Origin: Curtobacterium sp. ZW137
GTDB taxonomy: Bacteria > Actinomycetota > Actinomycetes > Actinomycetales > Microbacteriaceae
Length of the DNA stretch: 64,000 bases
NCBI RefSeq assembly: GCF_003762905.1
Contig: NZ_RJKS01000003.1
Span: forward strand, 372,001 to 436,000
Reading direction: 5' to 3'
The notes under the pieces were generated by a model. It did no database searches. It was not told the origin of the DNA and was given only the letters and a program-made list of their open reading frames with translations. The translations under genes were made by a program, and so were the position numbers. Shown one piece after another: positions 49,564 to 57,585 of this stretch. Position 1 is the first letter of the stretch; each line of letters begins with the position of its first letter.

Positions 49564-50027
49564 GCGACTCGCGACTCCTTCTTGTCGTCATCGTCGTCGT
49601 CGCCCGGGATGAAGACGTCCTGGACGGTCACGTTGACCTCGGTGACGTCCATGCCGACGATCTGCTCGAGCGCGCGGCTCACCGAGGCGCGGACGCTGTC
49701 GGCGACCTGCTGGAGCGGGACCGGGTACTCGGCGACGATGACGATGTCGGCGGCGATCTGCGTCTCGCCGACCTCGACCTTGACGCCCTGGGCGAGGTCG
49801 CGCTGGCCGATGGCGTCACGGAGAGCGCCGATGGCACGGGCTGCGCCGCCGCCGAGGGAGTGCACGCCGTTGACCTCGCGGGCGGCGATGCCGGCGACCT
49901 TCGAGACGACGGTGTCGTCGATGACGGTCTTGCCGGTGGTGGTGGCGCTGCTGGACGCCGAGGAGGCGATCGTCGCGCGGGACGTGGTCGCCGCTGCGGT
50001 GCTGGGGGTGGACGTGGTGTCGGCCAT
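49560..50027 (-). CDS. Asp23/Gls24 family envelope stress protein, first gene of the cluster
   Basis: 155 residues. A Thr/Ser/Ala-rich disordered N-terminus (~45 residues) precedes a complete Asp23 domain: VIDDTVVSKVAGIAAREVNGVHSLGGGAARAIGALRDAIGQ and VKVEVGETQIAADIVIVAEYPVPLQQVADSVRASVSRALEQIVGMDVTEVNVTVQDV. The tail DDDDDDKKESRVA is highly charged. GGAAGGAGCC precedes the ATG. Heads a run of nine minus-strand genes with overlapping ends. Confidence 0.9.
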   Translation of the reverse strand: MADTTSTPSTAAATTSRATIASSASSSATTTGKTVIDDTVVSKVAGIAAREVNGVHSLGGGAARAIGALRDAIGQRDLAQGVKVEVGETQIAADIVIVAEYPVPLQQVADSVRASVSRALEQIVGMDVTEVNVTVQDVFIPGDDDDDDKKESRVA

Positions 50028-50151
50028 GGTGGCTCCTTCCGAGATGCCCGCCGGGTGTTCCCAGCGGTTGCTGTTCACGGATGAGACGGGCTGGGGTCGA
50101 CAGAAGTCACACGTCGGCACCACGTCCCAGGGAGCTGCCAGACAAGGCCGG

Positions 50152-50176
50152 TTCGGGGACGGTTCTGTCCCCCGAA
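50152..50176. terminator. Terminator hairpin of the AraC-type gene
   Basis: TTCGGGGAC and GTCCCCCGAA pair around GGTTCT (one bulged C), 12 bases beyond the minus-strand AraC stop. It separates that gene from the Asp23 cluster. The remaining spacer (50028-50151) is the Asp23 promoter region; no clear sigma motif was identified in it. Confidence 0.6.
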
Positions 50177-50187
50177 GTGCGGACAGC

Positions 50188-51360
50188 TCAGTCGTCGACG
50201 CCGTTTCCGGCCGTCGGAGTGCGTTCCGTGCCGACCCGGACCGCGCGGACACGGGCCATCGGCGTGGTGCCGCACTCGTCGCGGAAGACCTGCTGGAGGC
50301 GACGCGGACGGACGCCGGCCGCGGCGGCGATCTGCTCGACGGTCAGCGGCTCGGCGGCGTGCGACTCGATGAACGCCGTCGCGCGCTGGACGACCCCCGT
50401 CGCCGACTGGGCGGCACGCAGTGTCGTCCCCGGGCTCTCGTCGAACCGCTCGCGGTAGGTCGCGGTGAACCGGCCGGCGTTCGTGAACCCCCACGCCCGG
50501 GCGACGTCGCCCGCGGCGTCCTCCGTCCGGCCCCGCAGGAGTTCCCGACGGACCTCGTCGAGTCGGTGGTCGCGGAGGAACCGGCTCGGGGTGGTGCCGA
50601 GCGTCCGGACGAAGACCTCCTGCAGCCCGCGCTCGCCGAGGCCCGCGGCGTCCGCGATCGCGCGCACCGCGGGACGCTCGCGCGCGTGCTCCTCGATGAA
50701 CCGGATCGCGTCCCGCAGCCGGTTCGCGACCGGCACGTCGTCCCCGACGTCGCGGAGCGGGAAGGTGTCGAGGACCACCACGGCCAGCCGCCGGTTCAGC
50801 GCGGTCCGCATCGCGCCCTGCACGCGGTCATCGAGGAGCGCGGGGCTGAGCTCCCGGATCAGTCGGCGGAGCGGCTCCCGGCGGGCGATCACCTCGTCCT
50901 GCTGCGCGAACAGCAGCGGGCCGTCAGGTTGCCGGAACCCGAGCTCGCGCCCGACCCTCCGGAGGAAGCGGTCGGCGACGTGCACCCCGTTGTAGACGGT
51001 CTCCTCGGACTCGAACCGGTAGGCCTCGGACGCGGACGCGATGTACGGCGCTCCCGGCAAGACCACCCGGCTCCGGTCGGCGAAGTGCATCTCGAGGTGC
51101 CCCTGGGCGAGCCAGAACACGACGTGGTCGCCGCGCGGGCCGATCACCCCGCCGCGTCGGCCACCGGTCGCGCGCATCGTGCGCAGCGTGAGGTCGTCGT
51201 CACCGACGACCGTGTACTCGTACCGGGCCTCGGGTGCCGCAGCGGTCTCGGAGGCGAAGTCCGACCCGCCGTACTCTGCCGTGAAGATCGCCGCGTAGTC
51301 GGTGCCGTCGTGATCGGTGAACCGCTGCCTGCGGAATCCGGTCGACGACGACGAGGTCAC
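50188..51360 (-). CDS. AraC family regulator with a duplicated DNA-binding region
   Basis: 390 residues. An N-terminal AraC-type sensor-like region (~1-190) is followed by a complete AraC DNA-binding domain at about 195-300 (AIRFIEEHARERPAVRAIADAAGLGERGLQEVFVRTLGTTPSRFLRDHRLDEVRREL, then the second HTH VARAWGFTNAGRFTATYRERFDESPG). A further first-HTH copy follows at about 310-375 (AFIESHAAEPLTVEQIAAAAGVRPRRLQQVFRDECGTTPMARV) and stops where the second HTH would begin. The extra half-domain is unusual. GTG start; CATGAT lies 6 nt before it. Confidence 0.84.
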   Translation of the reverse strand: MTSSSSTGFRRQRFTDHDGTDYAAIFTAEYGGSDFASETAAAPEARYEYTVVGDDDLTLRTMRATGGRRGGVIGPRGDHVVFWLAQGHLEMHFADRSRVVLPGAPYIASASEAYRFESEETVYNGVHVADRFLRRVGRELGFRQPDGPLLFAQQDEVIARREPLRRLIRELSPALLDDRVQGAMRTALNRRLAVVVLDTFPLRDVGDDVPVANRLRDAIRFIEEHARERPAVRAIADAAGLGERGLQEVFVRTLGTTPSRFLRDHRLDEVRRELLRGRTEDAAGDVARAWGFTNAGRFTATYRERFDESPGTTLRAAQSATGVVQRATAFIESHAAEPLTVEQIAAAAGVRPRRLQQVFRDECGTTPMARVRAVRVGTERTPTAGNGVDD

Positions 51361-51391
51361 CTCGCCATCATGGCACCCGGGCGTCCCGCTG

Positions 51392-52051
51392 TCAGGAGGT
51401 CGCCTGGCCCTCGGGGACGAGCGCCTGGACGGACAGCAGCGCTGCGTCGGGGTTCTTGCACGCGGTGCTGCCGGCGTCCTCCACGAAGAGTGACTGCTTC
51501 GACCCGGGCGGGTAGATGCGGAACCCGTCGGGCGTCTGCGGCTGACACGTCGCGGTGTCGAAGGCGGCTGCACTGACGATCCGCAGCTGCGCGACCGCGG
51601 TCTGGCCGGCGGCGAGCGTCACCGTGGGGTGCGGGCCGCTCTGGTCCTCCGTGGCCGCTGCGCCGATCTGTGTGCCGGTCCCGCCACCGACGAAGGAGAC
51701 GCCGGGCCACCCCTGCAACGTGCAGGTCGCGGATCCGGTGTTCCGCAGCGCGAGGTGCACGTACGTGCTGCCGGCCGCGCCGCCGCTGCCCGCTTCGAGC
51801 GAGCCGGCGAGGTCCGCCGCGGCGCACCGCGTCGGTGTCGCGGAACCGGAACCGGAACCGGAGGTGGGGGGTGCCGTCGCGGACGCGGTGGGAGCGTCGG
51901 CCGCCGGGGTCGTGGAGGGTGATGCGGTCACGGTCCGCGTCGCGGTGGCGGTCGGTGTGGCGTCGCCGCCGGAGGAACACCCGGCCAGGGCCCCCGCCAC
52001 CAGGATTACGACGCCTGCGGACACGATCATCGGTCGACTGCTGCGGTGCAT
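51392..52051 (-). CDS. DUF4232-type lipoprotein
   Basis: 219 residues. Signal peptide with lipobox VAGALAGC, then a Thr/Ser/Ala/Pro-rich stalk (~50 residues) and a beta-rich extracellular domain. YVHLALRNTGSATCTLQGWPGVSFV and CQPQTPDGFRIYPPGSKQSLFVEDAGSTAC carry the paired Cys typical of DUF4232. The function of the family is unknown; surface location is clear. A variant start at 52096 would add a hydrophilic leader and is less likely. Confidence 0.86.
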   Translation of the reverse strand: MHRSSRPMIVSAGVVILVAGALAGCSSGGDATPTATATRTVTASPSTTPAADAPTASATAPPTSGSGSGSATPTRCAAADLAGSLEAGSGGAAGSTYVHLALRNTGSATCTLQGWPGVSFVGGGTGTQIGAAATEDQSGPHPTVTLAAGQTAVAQLRIVSAAAFDTATCQPQTPDGFRIYPPGSKQSLFVEDAGSTACKNPDAALLSVQALVPEGQATS

Positions 52052-52161
52052 GCCGACAGGCAACCACTTCCATGTGCGAACTGGTTCGGGCGCCACTCAG
52101 GGACCACGAGCACACTCGCGCACAACGGCATCGGTGCCGTTCCAGGACCCGGAGGACGGAC

Positions 52162-52458
52162 ATGGCAGGCAAGCACGAGCAGTTCCGAGGCGACGCGGAC
52201 CGGGCGGACGGCGTCGAGCCGGCAGCCGGGGCGTTCGTCGACAGCGACATCCCCGGCGAGGACAGCCCGCACACGGACGAGCCGGTCGGCGAGTTCGTCC
52301 AGAGCGACATCCCGGGCGAGGACGTCCCCACCGAGACGGACACCGACGGCGAGTACGTCGAGTCGGACATCCCGGGCGAGAACGAACCGCGTCCCTCCGG
52401 CGAGGTCGGCCACTACGTCGACTCGGGCTCCGGCACCGACGACACCGAGAACGGCTGA
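52162..52458 (+). CDS. Acidic protein built of 20-residue repeats
   Basis: 98 residues. After ~22 residues (MAGKHEQFRGDADRADGVEP) come three 20-residue repeats, GAFVDSDIPGEDSPHTDEPV, GEFVQSDIPGEDVPTETDTD and GEYVESDIPGENEPRPSGEV, and a partial fourth, GHYVDSGSGTDDTENG. Strongly acidic, Pro/Gly-rich and probably disordered. GGAGGACGG precedes the ATG. The shared (F/Y)VxSDIPGE(D/N) core hints at a repeated binding motif. No family is recognised. The 3' end is itself part of a 19-bp DNA repeat. Confidence 0.8.
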   Translation: MAGKHEQFRGDADRADGVEPAAGAFVDSDIPGEDSPHTDEPVGEFVQSDIPGEDVPTETDTDGEYVESDIPGENEPRPSGEVGHYVDSGSGTDDTENG

Positions 52459-52496
52459 CGACACCGGGAACGGCCCGCGACAGCGGGAACGGCCAG
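52440..52496. repeat. Tandem 19-bp repeat spanning the stop codon of the acidic protein
   Basis: CGACACCGAGAACGGCTGA, CGACACCGGGAACGGCCCG and CGACAGCGGGAACGGCCAG follow in exact register. The first copy supplies the last five codons and the TGA stop; the others lie in the spacer towards the convergent Nudix gene. Confidence 0.9.
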
Positions 52497-52504
52497 CGCC
52501 GTCG

Positions 52505-52903
52505 CTAGTCGATGAGCTCCGCCTGCACCAGCAGGCGGAGCGTCTCCACGCCCGCGGGCGGGCAGCGATCGGCATCCGCCGCGGTGACCCACTCGACCTC
52601 GTCGACCTCGGCCGAGGCGACCGGGACCGCTGCGTCGAGTGCTCCGCCGGGCCGGGCGAGGAAGAGCGTCATGGCGACGACGGTCCCGGGCGCCTGGCCG
52701 TGCGCGGGTTCCGTCACGACGGCGAACTCGTCGACGTCGTCGGGTGTGAGCCGCAAGCCGGTCTCCTCGAACGCCTCGCGCACCACCGCATCCACCGCGG
52801 TCTCGCCGGGTTCCGTCTTGCCGCCGGGCAGGTAGAGCACGTCGCGCTGCCGCGCTCGCACCATCAGGACGCGTCGGTCGCGCACCAGCAGCAGCGCGGA
52901 CAC
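52505..52903 (-). CDS. Nudix hydrolase downstream of hemA
   Basis: 132 residues. Nudix box GGKTEPGETAVDAVVREAFEETGLR. N-terminal strand SALLLVRDRRVLMVRARQRDVLYLPGG and C-terminal VDEVEWVTAADADR are as in MutT/ADP-ribose-type enzymes. The GTG start lies 20 bases after the hemA stop on the same strand, so it may be co-transcribed with hemA; no clear ribosome site is visible, which leaves the exact start uncertain. Confidence 0.83.
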   Translation of the reverse strand: MSALLLVRDRRVLMVRARQRDVLYLPGGKTEPGETAVDAVVREAFEETGLRLTPDDVDEFAVVTEPAHGQAPGTVVAMTLFLARPGGALDAAVPVASAEVDEVEWVTAADADRCPPAGVETLRLLVQAELID

Positions 52904-52923
52904 GTCCAGGACGGGCGGGAGGC

Positions 52924-54249
52924 TCAGCTCGCGTCCGCCTCGTCGTCGTTCCGCGGGCAGACGGCGCGTTCCGCCAGGGGGACGACCGGGGCCGGCACGT
53001 CCAGTTCCGCCTCGGGCTCGGGGCGGACGCCGAACAGGGCGTCGAGGGCGCCGACGAACTCCTCGCCGCGTCCGGCGCGGCCGAGCTCACGCGCACGGAC
53101 CGACGGCCGGTGCAGCAGGACGCCGACCAGGTGCCGGAGTGCCCGTTCCGTCTGCTCTGCGGACTCCGGTGTGACGTCGCCGCGCCGGGTCGAGCGCTCG
53201 ATCTCGGCGTCGAGGATGTCGAACACGTGCTTCCGGAAGGCCACGAGCGCCGGCGTCGTGGACTGCTCGAGCGCCTGCGCACGGAACCGGGACACCGCGT
53301 CGTCGACCATCGCACGGGCCTCGGACTCGGCGTTCAGCTCGGACACCGGGGCGTGGATGCTGATGGTCTCGAGGTCGAGCAGCTCGACGCCCTGCACCGC
53401 CGCGGCTTCTGCCGCGACGTTCCGCGGGAGCCCGAGGTCGATGACGATCCGGCGGACGCCGTCGTCGAGGTCGGCCGCACCGATGACCGGGACCTCGCTC
53501 GAGGTGCAGGTGATCACGACGTCGCTCGAGAGGATCGCCTGGTGCAGGTCGTGCGCGGCGACGAGGTCGTGCTTGGCGGCGAACCACGGTGCGCGGCCGG
53601 ACGGCGAGTACACCTGGATGCGCTGGGCGCCACGGTCGCGGAGGGCGGCGATGGTGGTGGCGGCGTAGCTGCCGGTGCCGACGAGGAGCACGTTCGTCCG
53701 GGCCCAGTCGGTCACCCGGGACGACGCGAGTTCGAGGCCGAGTCGCACGAGCGAGCGGCCCGCCGCACCGATGCGGGTGCGGGTCTTGACGCCGCGGGAC
53801 GTGTGCGCCGCTTCCTGGAAGAGCCGCTCGAGGTCGGAGGTGGTCGTGCCGTTGGCGCGGGCGTCCTCGAGCGAGCGACGGACCTGTCCGGAGATCTCGG
53901 TCTCGCCGATGACGACGGACTCGAGGCCGCTGGAGACGGCGAAGAGGTGCTGGACCACGTCCTTGCCGTCGAGCACGGAGACGGAGTCGAGGACGTCCGT
54001 GCCGACGAGCCCGCTCGCGGCGGCGACGGCGTCGACCGTGGCGGCGACGGCGGAGTCGCTGTCGTCGCCGGCGATGTCGAGGTAGGCCTCGAAGCGGTTG
54101 CAGGTCGCGAGGACCACGGCGCCGTCGAGGACGTCCGAGTCGGTGACCAGTCGGGAGGCGGCCGCGGGGGCGCCGATGCTCAGTCGCTCCAGGAGGTCGA
54201 AGCTGGCGTTGCGATGCGACGCCGTGAGACAGATGAGCACGTACTCCAT
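52924..54249 (-). CDS. hemA: Glutamyl-tRNA reductase
   Basis: 441 residues. The catalytic Cys50 is in LATCNRFEAYLD, the tRNA/substrate region is VSVLDGKDVVQHLFAVSSGLESVVIGETEISGQVR, the NADPH-binding segment is NVLLVGTGSYAATTIAALRDRGAQRIQVY, and a C-terminal dimerisation helix region follows. It reduces glutamyl-tRNA to glutamate-1-semialdehyde, the first committed step of tetrapyrrole synthesis. Divergent from hemE with only 43 bp between start codons, so the two promoters overlap. Confidence 0.96.
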   Translation of the reverse strand: MEYVLICLTASHRNASFDLLERLSIGAPAAASRLVTDSDVLDGAVVLATCNRFEAYLDIAGDDSDSAVAATVDAVAAASGLVGTDVLDSVSVLDGKDVVQHLFAVSSGLESVVIGETEISGQVRRSLEDARANGTTTSDLERLFQEAAHTSRGVKTRTRIGAAGRSLVRLGLELASSRVTDWARTNVLLVGTGSYAATTIAALRDRGAQRIQVYSPSGRAPWFAAKHDLVAAHDLHQAILSSDVVITCTSSEVPVIGAADLDDGVRRIVIDLGLPRNVAAEAAAVQGVELLDLETISIHAPVSELNAESEARAMVDDAVSRFRAQALEQSTTPALVAFRKHVFDILDAEIERSTRRGDVTPESAEQTERALRHLVGVLLHRPSVRARELGRAGRGEEFVGALDALFGVRPEPEAELDVPAPVVPLAERAVCPRNDDEADAS

Positions 54250-54292
54250 GGTACCGCGCAGTTCACGATGCCGCTGCTGCGAGAATCAACGG
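54250..54292. promoter_or_regulatory. 43-bp divergent hemA-hemE promoter space
   Basis: GAGAAT (54281-54286) stands 6 nt before the hemE GTG and can serve as a leaderless -10. Any -35 for hemE then falls within 20 bases of the hemA start codon, so the opposing promoters must interpenetrate and probably influence each other. No palindromic operator is obvious. Confidence 0.5.
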
Positions 54293-55417
54293 GTGACCGA
54301 TGCACCCATCTCCGCCCTCCCGTCCTCGCACCCGCTGGCCGACGGGCGCACCGCCGGATCCGCGCTGGTCCGGGCCCTCCGGGGTGACCGACCGGAGACC
54401 CTGCCGGTGTGGTTCATGCGCCAGGCGGGCCGTTCGCTGCCCGAGTACCGGGAGCTCCGGGTGGGCACGGCCATGCTCGACGCCTGCCTCGACCCGGCGA
54501 TGGCGTCGGAGATCACGCTGCAGCCGGTGCGCCGGCACGGGGTCGACGCGGGCATCTTCTTCAGCGACATCGTCGTGCCGATCAAGCTCGCCGGCGTGGA
54601 CGTCGAGATCGTCCCCGGTCGTGGTCCGGTGCTCGGCTCGCCGATCCGCACGTCCGCCGACGTCGACGCGCTGCAGGACCTCGACCCGGCGTCGCTCGCC
54701 CCGATCTCCGAAGCCGTGTCCCGCACCGTGGCCGAACTCGGCTCGACACCGCTGATCGGCTTCGCCGGCGCACCGTTCACGCTCGCCGCGTACCTGGTGG
54801 AGGGCGGTCCGTCGAAGGACCACATCCGTGCCCGCACGCTCATGCACAGCGACCCCGAGACGTGGTCCCGGCTGCTCGGCTGGGCGGCCGAGGTGTCCGG
54901 CACGTTCCTCCGCGCCCAGGTGCTCGCCGGGGCGTCGGCAGCGCAGCTCTTCGACTCCTGGGTCGGTTCGCTGTCCCGTGCGGACTACGTCGAGCACGTC
55001 GCCCCGCACTCCGCGCAGGCGCTGTCCCACGTCGCCGACCTCGGTGTCCCGCGCATCCACTTCGGCGTCGGCAGCGGTGAGGTCCTCCGGGACATGACCA
55101 CCCTCGGCGACGACACCGCCGGACCCCGGGTCGACGCGGTCGGCGTGGACTGGCGCCTGCCGCTCGACCAGGCCGTCGAGCGCGTCGGCACCGGTGTCAC
55201 CGTGCAGGGCAACATCGACCCGGCGATGCTCGCCGCCCCGTGGGAGGTCCTCGAGGCGCACGTCCGCGACGTCGTCCGCCGCGGTGGCGCCGCACGGGCG
55301 CACGTGGTGAACCTCGGGCACGGTGTGCCGCCGGAGACCGACCCGACCGTGCTCACCCGGGTCGTCGAGCTCGTCCACGGACTCGGCAGCGGCGCGGGCG
55401 ACGGAGTTGCCGCGTGA
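54293..55417 (+). CDS. hemE: Uroporphyrinogen decarboxylase
   Basis: 374 residues. The signature PVWFMRQAGRSLPEYRELR lies at about residue 40. FFSDIVVPIKLAGVDVEI, FAGAPFTLAAYLVEGGPSK and VQGNIDPAMLAAPWE are all diagnostic. It converts uroporphyrinogen III to coproporphyrinogen III. GTG 54293 is supported by the -10-like GAGAAT 6 nt upstream. Its stop overlaps the GTG of hemG. Confidence 0.96.
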   Translation: MTDAPISALPSSHPLADGRTAGSALVRALRGDRPETLPVWFMRQAGRSLPEYRELRVGTAMLDACLDPAMASEITLQPVRRHGVDAGIFFSDIVVPIKLAGVDVEIVPGRGPVLGSPIRTSADVDALQDLDPASLAPISEAVSRTVAELGSTPLIGFAGAPFTLAAYLVEGGPSKDHIRARTLMHSDPETWSRLLGWAAEVSGTFLRAQVLAGASAAQLFDSWVGSLSRADYVEHVAPHSAQALSHVADLGVPRIHFGVGSGEVLRDMTTLGDDTAGPRVDAVGVDWRLPLDQAVERVGTGVTVQGNIDPAMLAAPWEVLEAHVRDVVRRGGAARAHVVNLGHGVPPETDPTVLTRVVELVHGLGSGAGDGVAA

Positions 55418-56730
55418 GGGACGCGGTCGTCGTCGGGGGCGGCGTCGCCGGGCTCCTCGCCGCGCGGGACCTCGCGAAGGCGGGCGTGCACGTGGTGCTC
55501 GTCGAGGCCTCCGGCACGCTCGGCGGGATGATCCGCCGGCACACGGTCGCGGGGATCGACCTCGACATGGCCGCCGAGTCGTTCGCGACCAGGACCGACG
55601 CGGTCGCCTCGCTCGCGATCGAGCTCGGTCTCGGGAACGAGCTCGTCGACCCCGACCCGCGCGGCGCCTGGCTGATGACCCGTGACGGCCGCACGGCACC
55701 GATGCCGGCGACCGGGCTGCTCGGCATCCCCGGCGTCCCGATGGCGGCCGACGTGCTCGCCGTCGTCGGACAGGCCGGCGGGCTGCGGGCGCAGATGGAC
55801 TCCCTGCTGCCCTCGCTCGTGGGGTCGCGCGCCGCGAGCCTCGGCGAGCTGGTCCGGAAGCGGATGGGCGCCAAGGTCCTCGACGACCTCGTGGTCCCCG
55901 TCGTCGCCGGCGTGCACTCCACCCACCCGGACGACCTCGACCCCGACCGGGTGGCCCCTGGCCTCCGTGAGGCACTGCTCCGGGACGGCTCCCTCGCGCG
56001 GGCCGTCGTGACCCTGCGCGAGCGTGCGACCGCCGGCTCCGCGGTCCGGGGGATCCGCGGCGGCATCGTCCGGATCGTCGACGAGCTGATCGCGGACCTC
56101 GAGACCTACCGGGTCGACGTCCGGCTGCACACCAGGGCACTGCGGATCGAACGGGCCGCGGTCGAGGTCGCCGGCCCCGACGGCGAGGTCGAGCGGCTCG
56201 TCGCGGACCACGTCGTCGCCACCGTCCCCGACCCGGAGCGCGCGGCATCGCCGTCGCGAACCGGGATCGAGCTCGTGACACTCGTCGTGGAGCAGCCCGA
56301 GCTCGACGCCGCCCCGCGCGGGTCCGGGATCCTCGTGCACCCGGACGCCACCGGTGTCCGCGCGAAGGCCCTGACACACGCGACCGCGAAGTGGCCGTGG
56401 CTGGCCCAAGCGGCGGACGGTCGCCACGTCCTGCGGCTCAGCTACCGGGCGGACCAGGCCGACGGGGCGGACCCGGGCACGAGCCTCCCGGTCGACCCGC
56501 GTGACGAGACGGGCGCCCGTGCGACGGCGGACGCGACCGCCCTGCTCGGCGTCCACGTCACACCGGAGCAGGTCGTCGGAGCCGCGCGCGTCCGGTGGTC
56601 GGGGCCGGACACCGAGCCCGCCGGCCTGGCCGAGGGCGTGATCGGGACAGGCGAGGCGTCAACAGGACGGGGCCTGGCCGGGATCGTCGGGACGACGCGA
56701 TCCGCCGTCCGGGACCTCCTCGCTTCCTGA
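55414..56730 (+). CDS. hemG: Coproporphyrinogen/protoporphyrinogen oxidase (HemY/CgoX type)
   Basis: 438 residues, FAD-dependent. The dinucleotide motif VVVGGGVAGLLAARDLAKAG is at the N-terminus, GGMIRRHTVAGIDLDMAAESF follows, and the C-terminal GLAGIVGTTRSAVRDLL is the usual flavin-site ending. In a cluster with HemQ and a monofunctional ferrochelatase it should oxidise coproporphyrinogen III to coproporphyrin III rather than act on protoporphyrinogen. GTGA overlap with hemE. An in-frame CGAGCCTCCCG element encodes GTSLPV in a surface-loop-like region. Confidence 0.9.
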   Translation: MRDAVVVGGGVAGLLAARDLAKAGVHVVLVEASGTLGGMIRRHTVAGIDLDMAAESFATRTDAVASLAIELGLGNELVDPDPRGAWLMTRDGRTAPMPATGLLGIPGVPMAADVLAVVGQAGGLRAQMDSLLPSLVGSRAASLGELVRKRMGAKVLDDLVVPVVAGVHSTHPDDLDPDRVAPGLREALLRDGSLARAVVTLRERATAGSAVRGIRGGIVRIVDELIADLETYRVDVRLHTRALRIERAAVEVAGPDGEVERLVADHVVATVPDPERAASPSRTGIELVTLVVEQPELDAAPRGSGILVHPDATGVRAKALTHATAKWPWLAQAADGRHVLRLSYRADQADGADPGTSLPVDPRDETGARATADATALLGVHVTPEQVVGAARVRWSGPDTEPAGLAEGVIGTGEASTGRGLAGIVGTTRSAVRDLLAS

Positions 56731-56826
56731 GCGGACCGCCGACCCCCCGAGGGCTACTGTTGGTGGAACGCCGAGACATTCCGCTCGGCGCATGACCACC
56801 GCACACACTGACCAATCGGAGGAACC

Positions 56827-57081
56827 ATGCGAGGCAGGCTCCTGTTCGTCGCCGGCGCAGCACTCGGGTACGTCCTGGGATCGCGAGCCGGACGGGCGCG
56901 GTACGAACAGATCAAGACCGTCAGCGGCAAGATCTGGAACAGCAACGGCGTCCAGAAGGGCGTCCACAACGTCGAGGAGTTCGTCGCGGACAAGACTCCC
57001 GACGTCGCCGAGTTCGTCGGCGAGCAGACCAAGAAGGTCGTGCGCAAGGTCGGCCAGAAGAAGGACGCCCAAGCCTCATGA
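56827..57081 (+). CDS. YtxH-like small membrane-associated protein
   Basis: 84 residues: a hydrophobic N-terminus with a glycine-rich turn (LLFVAGAALGYVLGSRAGRARYEQI, the YtxH pattern) and a charged amphipathic tail (VEEFVADKTPDVAEFVGEQTKKVVRKVG). GGAGGAACC precedes the ATG. A 5' hairpin CGCCGAG...CTCGGCG (56769-56790) lies in the leader. First of three small envelope genes that interrupt the heme genes; it overlaps the next by ATGA. Confidence 0.85.
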   Translation: MRGRLLFVAGAALGYVLGSRAGRARYEQIKTVSGKIWNSNGVQKGVHNVEEFVADKTPDVAEFVGEQTKKVVRKVGQKKDAQAS

Positions 57082-57536
57082 CCGACACCCGTGACCGGAA
57101 ATCGCGATCGCTGTTCGGTCTCGTCGGGGACGTCCCGCAGCTGGTCAAGAACCTCGTCAAGGGTGAGATCGCGCTCCTCAAGGCCGAGCTGGTCGGCAAG
57201 GCCAAGGTCTTCGCCATCGCCGCCGCCCTGCTCGTCGTGGCGCTCGTCATCGTGCTCTACGCGATCGGCGTGCTCCTGACCGCGGCCGTGATGGGCCTCG
57301 CGACGATCATGCCGGCGTGGCTCGCCGCGCTCGTGCTCGCGTTCGTGATGCTCGTCGTCGCGGGGATCCTCGGGTTCGTCGGCTGGAAGCGGTTCAAGAA
57401 GGGGCTGCCGATCACGCCGAAGCGCACGATCGACAGCGTCAAGAACGACATCAACGCGGTCAAGGGCATGGGCAAGAAGCCCACGCCCGAGACCCAGCAC
57501 GCGTCCCGCAACCCGGACGTCGGCGGCCGGTTCTGA
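57078..57536 (+). CDS. Phage-holin-family (superfamily III type) membrane protein
   Basis: 152 residues. An amphipathic N-terminal half (VPQLVKNLVKGEIALLKAELVGKAK) is followed by two transmembrane helices (AAALLVVALVIVLYAIGVLLTAAVMGL and WLAALVLAFVMLVVAGILGFVGW) and a basic tail. The domain is the actinobacterial holin-like family; most chromosomal copies are not phage genes but membrane-organising proteins that occur with YtxH and DUF3618 proteins, as here. Confidence 0.87.
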   Translation: MTDTRDRKSRSLFGLVGDVPQLVKNLVKGEIALLKAELVGKAKVFAIAAALLVVALVIVLYAIGVLLTAAVMGLATIMPAWLAALVLAFVMLVVAGILGFVGWKRFKKGLPITPKRTIDSVKNDINAVKGMGKKPTPETQHASRNPDVGGRF

Positions 57537-57585
57537 CGTCGACGCACCCGCGACGTACACCCCTGCACCACCCCACGGAGGACCA

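Noticed and set aside
50028..50151. SigB/ECF-type promoter for the Asp23 cluster
   Set aside because: GGGAAC and GGAAC-like words occur but without a matching partner box at the right distance; not reported as a promoter.
57078..57536. Prophage remnant, because of the holin-family protein
   Set aside because: No endolysin, integrase or structural gene is near; chromosomal holin-like proteins with YtxH and DUF3618 are ordinary in actinobacteria.
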